Of a DNA stretch of 5,290 nucleotides, positions 1-5,290 are shown piece after piece (the stretch's first letter is position 1; each line of letters opens with the position of its first letter). The notes under the pieces are model-generated. The model had not been told where the DNA came from. It saw only the letters and a list, made by a program, of their open reading frames with translations, and did no database searches. The position numbers and the translations under genes are program-made. The DNA comes from an uncultured Bacteroidales bacterium (lineage in GTDB: Bacteria; Bacteroidota; Bacteroidia; Bacteroidales; UBA4417), in the NCBI GenBank assembly GCA_937965665.1, contig CALCJE010000338.1, positions 1-5,290 of the forward strand, written 5' to 3'.

Positions 1-1190
1 TCGGCGGTTACCAGGCCTTCAATTACCAGGTTATCGAGGCTGGTTAAGTTTTGGATGAACCCGTTATGCAGGGTAGCGTTTTTGATAAATCCATTCTGCA
101 ACCAACCTTTTATGGTTAATGTAAGTCCGTCCATTTCCAGAGTGGTGCCATTCAGATTAAAATCTTTTACTATGGTAATGTTGCTTAAAGCCTGTATCTT
201 ACTGGCAGGATTTAAATCAGTAAAGTAACAATCAAATTGTTTTCCGGAAGCTTGAGAAACATACTGGGTTTCGGTACCTGTGAAATTTACAAAATTGCAA
301 TTCCAGGTTCCGTTGTTAACGATATTGCCAGTTATGAGCAGGCTAAGGTCGTCGGGGTTATCGCCATCATTATCCGAAATTACGCCATTGTTGGTTATGT
401 CGCCGGTAATTTTCAGTTTCTCAATGGCATAGCCTCCGTTATACGGGTTGCAGGTAAGGGTATCATCAACAGTTACATTCCCAATAAAAAACATAGTATC
501 CGATGGATACATATCCACTTTGAAATTTCCTTTTATATGAAAATCACCTGTTAACGTTCCGCTGTTGATCAAACATTTTCGAAGTTCAATTGAGTGACTA
601 CCCAGAACCAGAGTTTTTCCGTTCAGATAAAAATTTTCCCTGTTCAGGTTGCCGTCGCCCATAAAATCGCAGGTGAAAATCAAATCGGAAAGCGCAGTAA
701 ACGTGGAAGCCCCATTGTTAACTATCCTGCTTCCAAAAGTTTTTCCCGGTGCCAGCTTCAGGTTATGGTTATCGGAAATCTGAAATTCAGTTTGGTAAGG
801 CATCCAGATATTGTTGTTTTCCAGATCCCCCGAGATGAGTATTTTTAGCGCATCGCTGGGCCCGTCAGCCACAATTCCGTAATTAGTAACATTTTCGGAA
901 ACAACTAACGGATAAATGCCTGAACCTCCGCCGTAATCACCATTTTTTAAGGAGCCGACAGCAGTAATTGTAAGGTTTTTACAATATTCCGATAGTATTG
1001 TATATCCGCTTGCTGTAGCGAGAATAACAGGGCCGTCGATTACAACATCATTAGCCGAACCAGGTATCACAGCACCAACCCAGGTGCCTGGATCGTTCCA
1101 ATATCCACCTGTAGTGGTTGAACGAATTTGAGCTTGAAGATTGAATGTCAGAACAACTAACAATAAAGAGAGTAAAATACTTTTTTTCAT
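1..1190 (-). CDS. Exported beta-helix-like surface protein, 3' end missing (hypothetical)
   Basis: Reading the minus strand from the ATG at 1190-1188 gives 396 uninterrupted codons to the left edge, so the gene continues outside the window. Residues 1-20 form a signal peptide: two lysines, a Leu/Val-rich core, and FNLQA followed by QIRS, a usual Bacteroidota cleavage context. Residues 29-52 (YWNDPGTW, then PGSANDVVIDG) match the opening seen in many large secreted Bacteroidota proteins ahead of a right-handed beta-helix. The rest is rich in Asn, Gly, Thr and Ile. A recurring strand-turn unit appears at residues 100-107 (NVTNYGIV), 155-162 (RIVNNGAS), 264-271 (DITNNGVI) and 289-296 (NIVNNGTW), as expected for stacked coils. 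No catalytic motif was recognised. By family habit the missing C-terminus could carry Ig-like repeats and a type IX secretion signal, but this is inference. No Shine-Dalgarno sequence precedes the start, and the gene is transcribed divergently from queA. The reading frame, export signal and start are well supported; the function is unknown. Confidence 0.88.
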   Translation of the reverse strand, partial: MKKSILLSLLLVVLTFNLQAQIRSTTTGGYWNDPGTWVGAVIPGSANDVVIDGPVILATASGYTILSEYCKNLTITAVGSLKNGDYGGGSGIYPLVVSENVTNYGIVADGPSDALKILISGDLENNNIWMPYQTEFQISDNHNLKLAPGKTFGSRIVNNGASTFTALSDLIFTCDFMGDGNLNRENFYLNGKTLVLGSHSIELRKCLINSGTLTGDFHIKGNFKVDMYPSDTMFFIGNVTVDDTLTCNPYNGGYAIEKLKITGDITNNGVISDNDGDNPDDLSLLITGNIVNNGTWNCNFVNFTGTETQYVSQASGKQFDCYFTDLNPASKIQALSNITIVKDFNLNGTTLEMDGLTLTIKGWLQNGFIKNATLHNGFIQNLTSLDNLVIEGLVTA

Positions 1191-1210
1191 GACAGGTGGT
1201 ATGAAGTGTG

Positions 1211-1276
1211 AATATTCAGGGTTAATATTTCAGGATTAGCTGTAGTTAATAAATCAGGGTTACTATATCAGGAAAC
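1211..1276. repeat. Imperfect 38-bp-period repeat built on TCAGGRTTA
   Basis: The element TCAGG(G/A)TTA starts at 1216, 1230 and 1254, and a decayed copy (TCAGGAAAC) starts at 1268. The spacing is 14, 24 and 14 bp, so a pair of elements 14 bp apart is repeated with a 38-bp period. It lies 20-90 bp upstream of the start codon of the minus-strand surface-protein gene. On that strand it reads as TAACCCTGA-like units. Such spacing could be regulator-binding sites in the leader or promoter, or simply a local duplication. The repeats are visible; any role is inference. Confidence 0.5.
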
Positions 1277-1512
1277 TGAATGCCGGAAAGCACCAACAAC
1301 TGAAACTTTGGTACTTTTACCTGACAGGCCAAACGGAAAGCATGTAACTGACGAGTAGCAGATTTAAATTAATCCAAGAGATTAAAAAGCAGAATTAACA
1401 TTAGTTTCAGATCAATTTCAAAGGCATTGAAAATGAGAAGGCGACTGACAAGTTTGAAGAGAATATTTCATTGAAGTTATATTCAAACGGGATATATAAA
1501 ATTACAAAATAA

Positions 1513-1525
1513 ACAAAAATTTTGT
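1513..1525. promoter_or_regulatory. 13-bp dyad upstream of queA promoter (possible operator)
   Basis: ACAAAA-A-TTTTGT is a perfect 6-bp inverted repeat around one central base. It sits about 30 bp upstream of the -33 element of the queA promoter. In so AT-rich a region a dyad of this size can arise by chance, so an operator role is only a possibility. Confidence 0.25.
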
Positions 1526-1555
1526 ATCACATATTGCGTAAAATATTATATGAAA

Positions 1556-1584
1556 TTGCAACAAAAATAAAAAATGTAATTTTG
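1556..1584 (+). promoter_or_regulatory. Bacteroidota-type promoter of queA-mobA
   Basis: TAATTTTG at 1577-1584 matches the Bacteroidota -7 consensus TAnnTTTG exactly. A TTG at 1556-1558 is placed 18 bp upstream, as expected for the -33 element. Transcription would start near 1588-1592, giving a leader of about 20 nt before the ATG at 1609. This placement argues against translation from the in-frame TTG at 1522, which lies upstream of the promoter. Confidence 0.65.
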
Positions 1585-1608
1585 GCTCACCGAAATATTC
1601 AGCTTCTT

Positions 1609-2847
1609 ATGTTTCAAAACATCCGCAACACTCGTATCGAAGACTACGACTACCCTCTGCAACCTGAACAAATTGCGCAATTCCCGTTAGCTAAACGCGA
1701 CAGTTCGAAGTTGCTTATTTTTAAGGATAACATAATCAGTGAAAATATTTTCGCTAACATTCCGTCATTTCTTCCGACCGACAGCCTGCTGGTTTCAAAC
1801 GAAACACGGGTGGTACATGCGAGGTTACTTTTCCGGAAACCAAGTGGTTCGCAGATTGAAATATTCTGCCTCGAGCCTGTTGAACCCACCAATGAAATAC
1901 AACTTGCTTTCCAGCAAACCACAAGTTGCACCTGGAAGTGCCTGGTTGGTAATGCCAAAAGATGGAAATCGGGCGAATTACACCTGGATAGCGAAATGGG
2001 AAATATGCCGGTACAACTTACGGCCAGCCTGGCTGAACGTAACGATGCCACCTTCTATATCCGTTTCGACTGGACCCCTTCTCATTTGACTTTTGCCCGA
2101 ATTCTGGAGCATTTTGGCAAGATTCCCCTGCCCCCGTATATTTCACGCGATGCTTCGGAAAATGATAATACCCGTTACCAGACTGTATTTGCACGCTACG
2201 ACGGATCTGTTGCTGCACCAACGGCCGGATTGCATTTTACGCCCGAGGTTCTAGCGGCGCTGGCCCAAAAAAACATTGCAACCAGCGCGGTAACCCTGCA
2301 TGTTGGCGCCGGAACTTTTAAACCGGTAAGTACCGATACTATTGGCAACCACCAGATGCATCACGAACAGGTGATAGTTCCTGTAAAACTGCTCAGGCAG
2401 ATACTTGCCTACCGAAGCAAACATATAACCCTGGTAGGAACTACCACGGTACGTACGCTCGAAAGTGTATACTGGCAGGGGGTAAAATGGATGCAGAAAA
2501 GGCCCGAATCTGCCACTATGCATGTTGAGCAATGGGATCCGTATTCAAATCTCTCCGAAAATCCTGTTTCAACCGAAGATGCACTGAATTGTGTGATTGA
2601 AACCCTTGAAAGATTTGGCTTGTCAGAACTTCACGGCGAAACTTCCCTGATGATAGCCCCGGGCTACCAGTACCATATTCCTGATGCCATCATCACCAAT
2701 TTTCACCAGCCAAAGAGCACATTACTCTTACTGGTAGCTGCATTTATCGGTCCGCAATGGAAAGATCTGTACAGCTATGCACTGGCCAACAATTTCAGGT
2801 TCCTGAGTTACGGCGACAGCTGTTTATTTTTCAAACATCAGCAATAG
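1609..2847 (+). CDS. queA: S-adenosylmethionine:tRNA ribosyltransferase-isomerase, long form
   Basis: QueA transfers and isomerises the ribose of S-adenosylmethionine onto 7-aminomethyl-7-deazaguanine at the tRNA wobble position, giving epoxyqueuosine in the cytoplasm. The 412-residue product (ATG at 1609) carries the family blocks in order: NETRVVHARL (64-73), GKIPLPPYI (170-178), VAAPTAGLHFT (201-211), HVGAGTFKPV (231-240), GTTTVRTLES (277-286), TNFHQPKSTLLLLVAAFIG (363-381) and FRFLSYGDSCLF (396-407). It is longer than the roughly 350-residue classical enzyme, mainly through an extra segment around 290-346 and a longer region around 85-125. I recall this longer form from Bacteroidota genomes, where it can coexist with a classical QueA. 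The frame stays open upstream to a TTG at 1522, but that part has intergenic composition, lies across the promoter and lacks homology. The ATG falls directly before the conserved N-terminus. It is followed after 4 bp by the mobA-like gene, so the two are probably cotranscribed. The family is certain; strict QueA function is likely but not proven. Confidence 0.93.
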   Translation: MFQNIRNTRIEDYDYPLQPEQIAQFPLAKRDSSKLLIFKDNIISENIFANIPSFLPTDSLLVSNETRVVHARLLFRKPSGSQIEIFCLEPVEPTNEIQLAFQQTTSCTWKCLVGNAKRWKSGELHLDSEMGNMPVQLTASLAERNDATFYIRFDWTPSHLTFARILEHFGKIPLPPYISRDASENDNTRYQTVFARYDGSVAAPTAGLHFTPEVLAALAQKNIATSAVTLHVGAGTFKPVSTDTIGNHQMHHEQVIVPVKLLRQILAYRSKHITLVGTTTVRTLESVYWQGVKWMQKRPESATMHVEQWDPYSNLSENPVSTEDALNCVIETLERFGLSELHGETSLMIAPGYQYHIPDAIITNFHQPKSTLLLLVAAFIGPQWKDLYSYALANNFRFLSYGDSCLFFKHQQ

Positions 2848-2851
2848 CAGG

Positions 2852-3436
2852 ATGAAAGTTACCGGCATTATATTGGCTGGCGGCAAGAGCTCGCGCATGG
2901 GTGCCGAAAAAGGATTGCAGCTCCTTTGCGGGAAACCGCTGATCAGTTATGCCATCGAAGCGCTTACCGGATTGTGCAGCGAAATCATAATCAGCTCTTC
3001 CTCCAATGCTTATGCCGGGTTCGGCTTTAAAACTGTGGCCGACGAATTTCCCGGCATCGGCCCGATGGGAGGAATTTACTCATCACTAAAACAAAGCACT
3101 TCAGCACAAAACCTGGTTCTTTCGTGCGATCTGCCTTTTGTTACCGTTGAACTAATGGCGTATATTCTAAAACAGGGTAAAGAATTTGAAGTGGCAGTCC
3201 CCTGGGAAGGAGAAAGACATTACGAACCACTTTGCGGCTTTTATAACCAATCTATTTTAAATAAATTGAAGTCCTATATTGAGAAAGGGAATTATAAATT
3301 GCCTGATTTGTTTGAGGAAATAGTTATTAACCGCTTGAACCTCAACCATCAACCAGGCATTTATCACCCCAGGTTGTTTTTAAATATCAACACCCCCGCA
3401 GATTTGGCGCTGGCCGAAAAACATATGGGGAAATAA
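2852..3436 (+). CDS. mobA: Molybdenum cofactor guanylyltransferase (MobA-type nucleotidyltransferase)
   Basis: MobA joins GMP from GTP to molybdenum-molybdopterin, producing the guanine-dinucleotide cofactor used by DMSO-reductase-family enzymes. It acts in the cytoplasm. The 194-residue product has the usual family length. The N-terminal nucleotide-binding signature LAGGKSSRMGAEKG lies at residues 8-21, with Arg15 and Lys20 in the expected places. DEFPGIGPMGGI follows at 64-75, and the metal-binding aspartate sits in SCDLPF (91-96, Asp93). EPLCGFY (125-131) and the closing NINTPADL (178-185) are also typical. The start lies 4 bp after the queA stop with no other plausible start nearby, so translation may be coupled. 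No other molybdenum cofactor gene is in the window. Related NTP-transferases such as MocA or CofC-like proteins share the signature, but the length and closing motif favour MobA. Confidence 0.87.
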   Translation: MKVTGIILAGGKSSRMGAEKGLQLLCGKPLISYAIEALTGLCSEIIISSSSNAYAGFGFKTVADEFPGIGPMGGIYSSLKQSTSAQNLVLSCDLPFVTVELMAYILKQGKEFEVAVPWEGERHYEPLCGFYNQSILNKLKSYIEKGNYKLPDLFEEIVINRLNLNHQPGIYHPRLFLNINTPADLALAEKHMGK

Positions 3437-3437
3437 A

Positions 3438-3461
3438 GTGGCATCCGGCCACAAATATTTA
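3438..3461 (+). terminator. Hairpin just after mobA, possible terminator
   Basis: GTGGC (3438-3442) pairs perfectly with GCCAC (3448-3452) around a 5-base loop, starting 2 bases after the mobA stop. The tail AAATATTT is AT-rich but not a true T-run, so this is a weak intrinsic terminator or an mRNA-end stabiliser. The position at the end of the two-gene unit supports the call. Confidence 0.5.
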
Positions 3462-3496
3462 GAATAATTCAATATAAAATTAATTTACATTTTTTA

Positions 3497-3504
3497 TATA
3501 TTTG
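3497..3504 (+). promoter_or_regulatory. TAnnTTTG -7 box upstream of the metalloprotease gene
   Basis: TATATTTG matches the Bacteroidota -7 consensus. A clear TTG -33 element is not present at the expected distance; only AT-rich sequence is seen there. A 5-bp dyad (ATATA at 3507-3511, TATAT at 3516-3520) overlaps the expected transcription start and could be an operator. The box is the best candidate promoter for the downstream gene or for a small leader RNA. Confidence 0.4.
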
Positions 3505-3565
3505 CCATATACGCATATATCTTTTTACCGATAAGTTTACCTGAAAGATAAAGTATATAACAGAC

Positions 3566-3652
3566 ATGGTTAAAAATACTCAGCAAACACAGCATAGCAG
3601 TTTCATGAGCAGCACGAATAACAAAGCGATCTTACAACCAGATTTAAAATAA
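3566..3652 (+). CDS. Possible 28-residue small ORF in the leader
   Basis: An ATG at 3566 opens 28 codons ending in TAA at 3650-3652. The product begins MVKNTQQTQHSS and is polar (Gln, Ser, Asn and Thr), with no membrane segment or recognised motif. It starts about 55 bases after the expected transcription start and stops 4 bases before a weak hairpin, a layout resembling a leader peptide. There is no run of identical regulatory codons, and an ORF of this length can arise by chance. It is listed because the position is suggestive. Confidence 0.15.
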   Translation: MVKNTQQTQHSSFMSSTNNKAILQPDLK

Positions 3653-3656
3653 ACCG

Positions 3657-3702
3657 CAGTGAGTAACCCTTCGGGCACCTGAATTGCATCCGTCATTTTT
3701 TT
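3657..3702 (+). terminator. Weak hairpin followed by T7 run (possible attenuator)
   Basis: CAGTG (3657-3661) can pair with CACCTG (3676-3681 region) with one bulge, enclosing CCC-TTC-GGG at 3667-3675. Seven T residues follow at 3696-3702, 14 bases beyond the stem. An alternative weak pairing is GGGCA (3673-3677) with the TGC of 3685-3687. The distance between stem and T-run is too long for a standard intrinsic terminator, so this is a low-confidence attenuator or the 3' end of a small leader RNA. Confidence 0.2.
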
Positions 3703-3756
3703 AAACATAAATGGTAAAGTTTATTATTCCAACACTAAAACATTTTAAATCATACT

Positions 3757-5290
3757 ATGAAACACTTCCCGCAATACAAAAGTATGTTTTCGAAAAGATT
3801 ACTCATACTGGCAATTTCAGCACTCGCAGCCGCTCAGGTTTTTGCTGTTGAGGTTAAATTTAATGTCGACATGAGCTACCAGATTAATGATGGTACTTTT
3901 CATCCTTCAACCGACCATGTTTACCTCAGAGGCGCTTTTAACAACTGGGATCTTTCGAACGAGATGACTTCCGATGGAAACGGCGTTTATTCCACCACTA
4001 TCAACCTGGCATCGTACACCTGGTACGAATTTAAGTTTTTTACCGATGCCTCAGGATTTCCAAACAACGGGTGGGAGCATACTGTAGGTGCAGGCCGCGA
4101 TAACCGCATTATTACCATCAATACCGATGCTGCCTTTGATATAGGAAAGGCATATTTTAACAATGCCAACCTTATTTTAAGGAAAGCCGGCGAATATTAT
4201 GAACTGTACTGCGCAGAAGCCGATACCCAGTATATCAGCAGCTACGCAAAATACCTCGACGAAAATGTAACACGCATTGTAAATGTGCTCGAAACCAGCA
4301 TGCCCGGCAAAGTAAAGATCTGGATTTTCCCCGACCGGAAATCATTTATGATAAGCTACGGCAACCCAACCGGCCCCGATTGGGTGGGTGGTGCCGGATT
4401 CGGACACAGCGATCTGATAATATTAACACCACGAATTTATAATAATGGTAAAATTGATGTTGGCCTAATTGGGCATGAATTTACCCATGCGGTAGTTGAT
4501 TGCAAAAAGATTTCTTACGTGCATGCCTGGCTCAACGAAGGAGCTGCCTGTTATTATGGCAGTGAACCTTCCGGTATAGGACTTCGGCTTGATGGCCAGA
4601 TCAGGGACCTGATAAACAATAAATACCATGGCATAAAACCTGAACTAAGCAGTATCGAAACATATACTTTTGCTGATAACGACGGATATCCGCTTTCGGT
4701 AAGTATCGCCGATTTCATTATCAATACATTCGGATCTTCAAAATTTGCCCAGTTTATAGTGAATACCGACTATTCGGTGCTTGGTTTTGTTTCTAAGGCA
4801 GAATTTCAGGCCGCCTGGCATAAGTTTCTCGATGATGTTTATCTCCCACCTACTGTTATTGAAAACTTAAAGGTTGATTTGAGCTATTATATCAGCAAAG
4901 GTTTATTTCATCCCGAAACCGACAAAGTGTATATCGGCGGGCCGTTTACATCCTGGTTCCCTTATTTGTTGCATGATGATGGGGATGGAATATATTCGTA
5001 TACACTTCCCTGCCTTCAGAATAACACATACGAGTACAAGTTTAAAATAAGCACAGCCGGAGCCGACAACGGTGGATGGGAGAACCTGGCAGGCAGCAAC
5101 CGCACTCTGACCACCTCCGCCAAAGACAGTACATTAGCAACCGTTGCATTCAACAATCTGAATCCTACATTATGTGTACAAAGCCCGAATGGAGGGGAGT
5201 TAATTTTGGCAGGCGACTCAGTAACAATAAGTTGGAAATATACATCAATACCATTTATAAAGGTTGAATATTCTGCTGACAAAGGAGCAA
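3757..5290 (+). CDS. Exported gluzincin metalloprotease (peptidase MA-like) between two beta-sandwich modules, 3' end missing
   Basis: The frame is open for 511 codons to the right edge. A signal peptide covers residues 1-30, with a hydrophobic core at 15-29 and AAAQVFA before VEVKF. An alternative ATG at 3784 (Met10) would give a more compact signal peptide, so the start is uncertain by nine codons. Residues 31-120 form a beta-sandwich module of the CBM48/E-set type (VDMS, FHPSTD, VYLRGAFNNW). Residues about 145-362 resemble peptidase MA-like domains, including WIFPDRKSF, the zinc site HEFTH (His240, Glu241, His244) and WLNEG with Glu261 as third ligand, a gluzincin pattern with 16 residues between. 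Residues 369-454 repeat the first module (FHPETD, VYIGGPFTSW, GGWENLAGSN). From residue 474, SPNGGE followed by SVTISWKY and VEYSADKG begins an Ig-like domain of the Kre9/KNH-like kind. It is probably secreted or surface-bound by the type IX system; the C-terminus is not visible. The substrate is unknown. Confidence 0.9.
   Translation, partial: MKHFPQYKSMFSKRLLILAISALAAAQVFAVEVKFNVDMSYQINDGTFHPSTDHVYLRGAFNNWDLSNEMTSDGNGVYSTTINLASYTWYEFKFFTDASGFPNNGWEHTVGAGRDNRIITINTDAAFDIGKAYFNNANLILRKAGEYYELYCAEADTQYISSYAKYLDENVTRIVNVLETSMPGKVKIWIFPDRKSFMISYGNPTGPDWVGGAGFGHSDLIILTPRIYNNGKIDVGLIGHEFTHAVVDCKKISYVHAWLNEGAACYYGSEPSGIGLRLDGQIRDLINNKYHGIKPELSSIETYTFADNDGYPLSVSIADFIINTFGSSKFAQFIVNTDYSVLGFVSKAEFQAAWHKFLDDVYLPPTVIENLKVDLSYYISKGLFHPETDKVYIGGPFTSWFPYLLHDDGDGIYSYTLPCLQNNTYEYKFKISTAGADNGGWENLAGSNRTLTTSAKDSTLATVAFNNLNPTLCVQSPNGGELILAGDSVTISWKYTSIPFIKVEYSADKGA

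Larger units (their letters stand above)
1191..1608. other. Divergent intergenic region, no gene seen
   Basis: This AT-rich stretch lies between the minus-strand surface-protein gene and the plus-strand queA gene. Only trivial ORFs (about 7-13 codons) occur in it. It holds a 38-bp-period repeat next to the surface-protein gene, a 13-bp dyad, and the queA promoter, each listed separately. No exact TAnnTTTG box was found reading toward the surface-protein gene. The nearest is a one-mismatch TGCCTTTG on the minus strand near 1420-1427, which is too weak to call. Confidence 0.7.
3437..3756. other. Intergenic region / long leader upstream of the metalloprotease gene
   Basis: This 320-bp gap holds the mobA hairpin, a TAnnTTTG box at 3497, a doubtful 28-codon ORF and a weak hairpin with a T-run ending at 3702. 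No recognised riboswitch class (TPP, cobalamin, SAM, c-di-GMP) could be matched by eye. If transcription begins after the 3497 box, the protease mRNA would have a leader of roughly 245 nt. No exact TAnnTTTG box was found closer to the protease start. Confidence 0.55.

Noticed and set aside
237..848. Two plus-strand ORFs (237-554 and 594-848)
   Set aside because: They lie entirely antisense to the well-supported exported-protein gene. Their products have no signal, motif or sensible composition.
1191..1608. CRISPR array or mobile-element end in the divergent intergenic region
   Set aside because: The 38-bp-period repeat has only two imperfect units with no spacers of constant form, and there is no transposase, terminal inverted repeat or target duplication.
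1650..2532. ORFs in other frames across queA (minus 1650-2051, plus 1739-2089, minus 2018-2221, minus 2251-2532)
   Set aside because: All are shadows of queA, whose conserved motifs run through the whole stretch; none resembles a known protein.
1612..2850. preQ1 riboswitch control of queA
   Set aside because: The predicted leader is only about 20 nt, too short for an aptamer, and no aptamer-like sequence is seen upstream.
3657..3702. A known riboswitch class in the protease leader
   Set aside because: No conserved core of the TPP, cobalamin, SAM, c-di-GMP or preQ1 classes could be matched by eye, and the hairpin is short and bulged.
3987..4169. Minus-strand 60-codon ORF inside the protease gene
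   Set aside because: It is antisense to the first beta-sandwich module and lacks any supporting features.
5016..5282. Short overlapping ORFs on both strands near the right edge
   Set aside because: They are shadows of the second module and Ig-like domain of the protease gene, which is continuous through them.

Overview
The window looks like a chromosomal segment of a Bacteroidota bacterium, probably an environmental member of the Bacteroidales/Marinilabiliales/Flavobacteriia side. Three things point there. Promoter boxes of the form TAnnTTTG occur and start codons lack Shine-Dalgarno sequences. The QueA protein is the long form I associate with this phylum. Two large exported proteins have modules typical of it: an 'xWNDPGTW...PGSANDVVI' opening, and 'VDMS...G-FHP-TD-VY--G-F--W' beta-sandwich modules. 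Species cannot be named from the sequence.

Layout. (1) Bases 1-1190, minus strand: the first 396 codons of a large exported protein with a signal peptide and a beta-helix-like body; its 3' end lies beyond the left edge. (2) Bases 1191-1608: an AT-rich divergent intergenic region with a 38-bp-period imperfect repeat, a 13-bp dyad and a good Bacteroidota-type promoter for the next gene. (3) Bases 1609-3436, plus strand: a two-gene unit separated by 4 bp. It holds a queA-type SAM:tRNA ribosyltransferase-isomerase and a MobA-type nucleotidyltransferase, followed immediately by a short hairpin. (4) Bases 3437-3756: an intergenic or leader region with a second TAnnTTTG box, a possible 28-codon ORF and a weak hairpin plus T-run. 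(5) Bases 3757-5290, plus strand: the first 511 codons of an exported metalloprotease of the gluzincin/peptidase MA type. Its catalytic domain (HEFTH...WLNEG) sits between two copies of the same beta-sandwich module, and an Ig-like 'SPNGGE' domain begins just before the right edge.

How the parts relate. The two middle genes are intracellular: one makes the wobble-base precursor epoxyqueuosine in tRNA, the other makes the guanine-dinucleotide form of molybdenum cofactor. Nothing links them biochemically beyond close packing. The two outer genes encode cell-surface or secreted proteins, whose C-termini (where a type IX secretion signal would be expected) lie outside the window. No mobile element, CRISPR array, tRNA, rRNA or phage gene was seen. 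The more unusual items are the protease architecture, the long-form QueA with an internal insertion, and the leader upstream of the protease.
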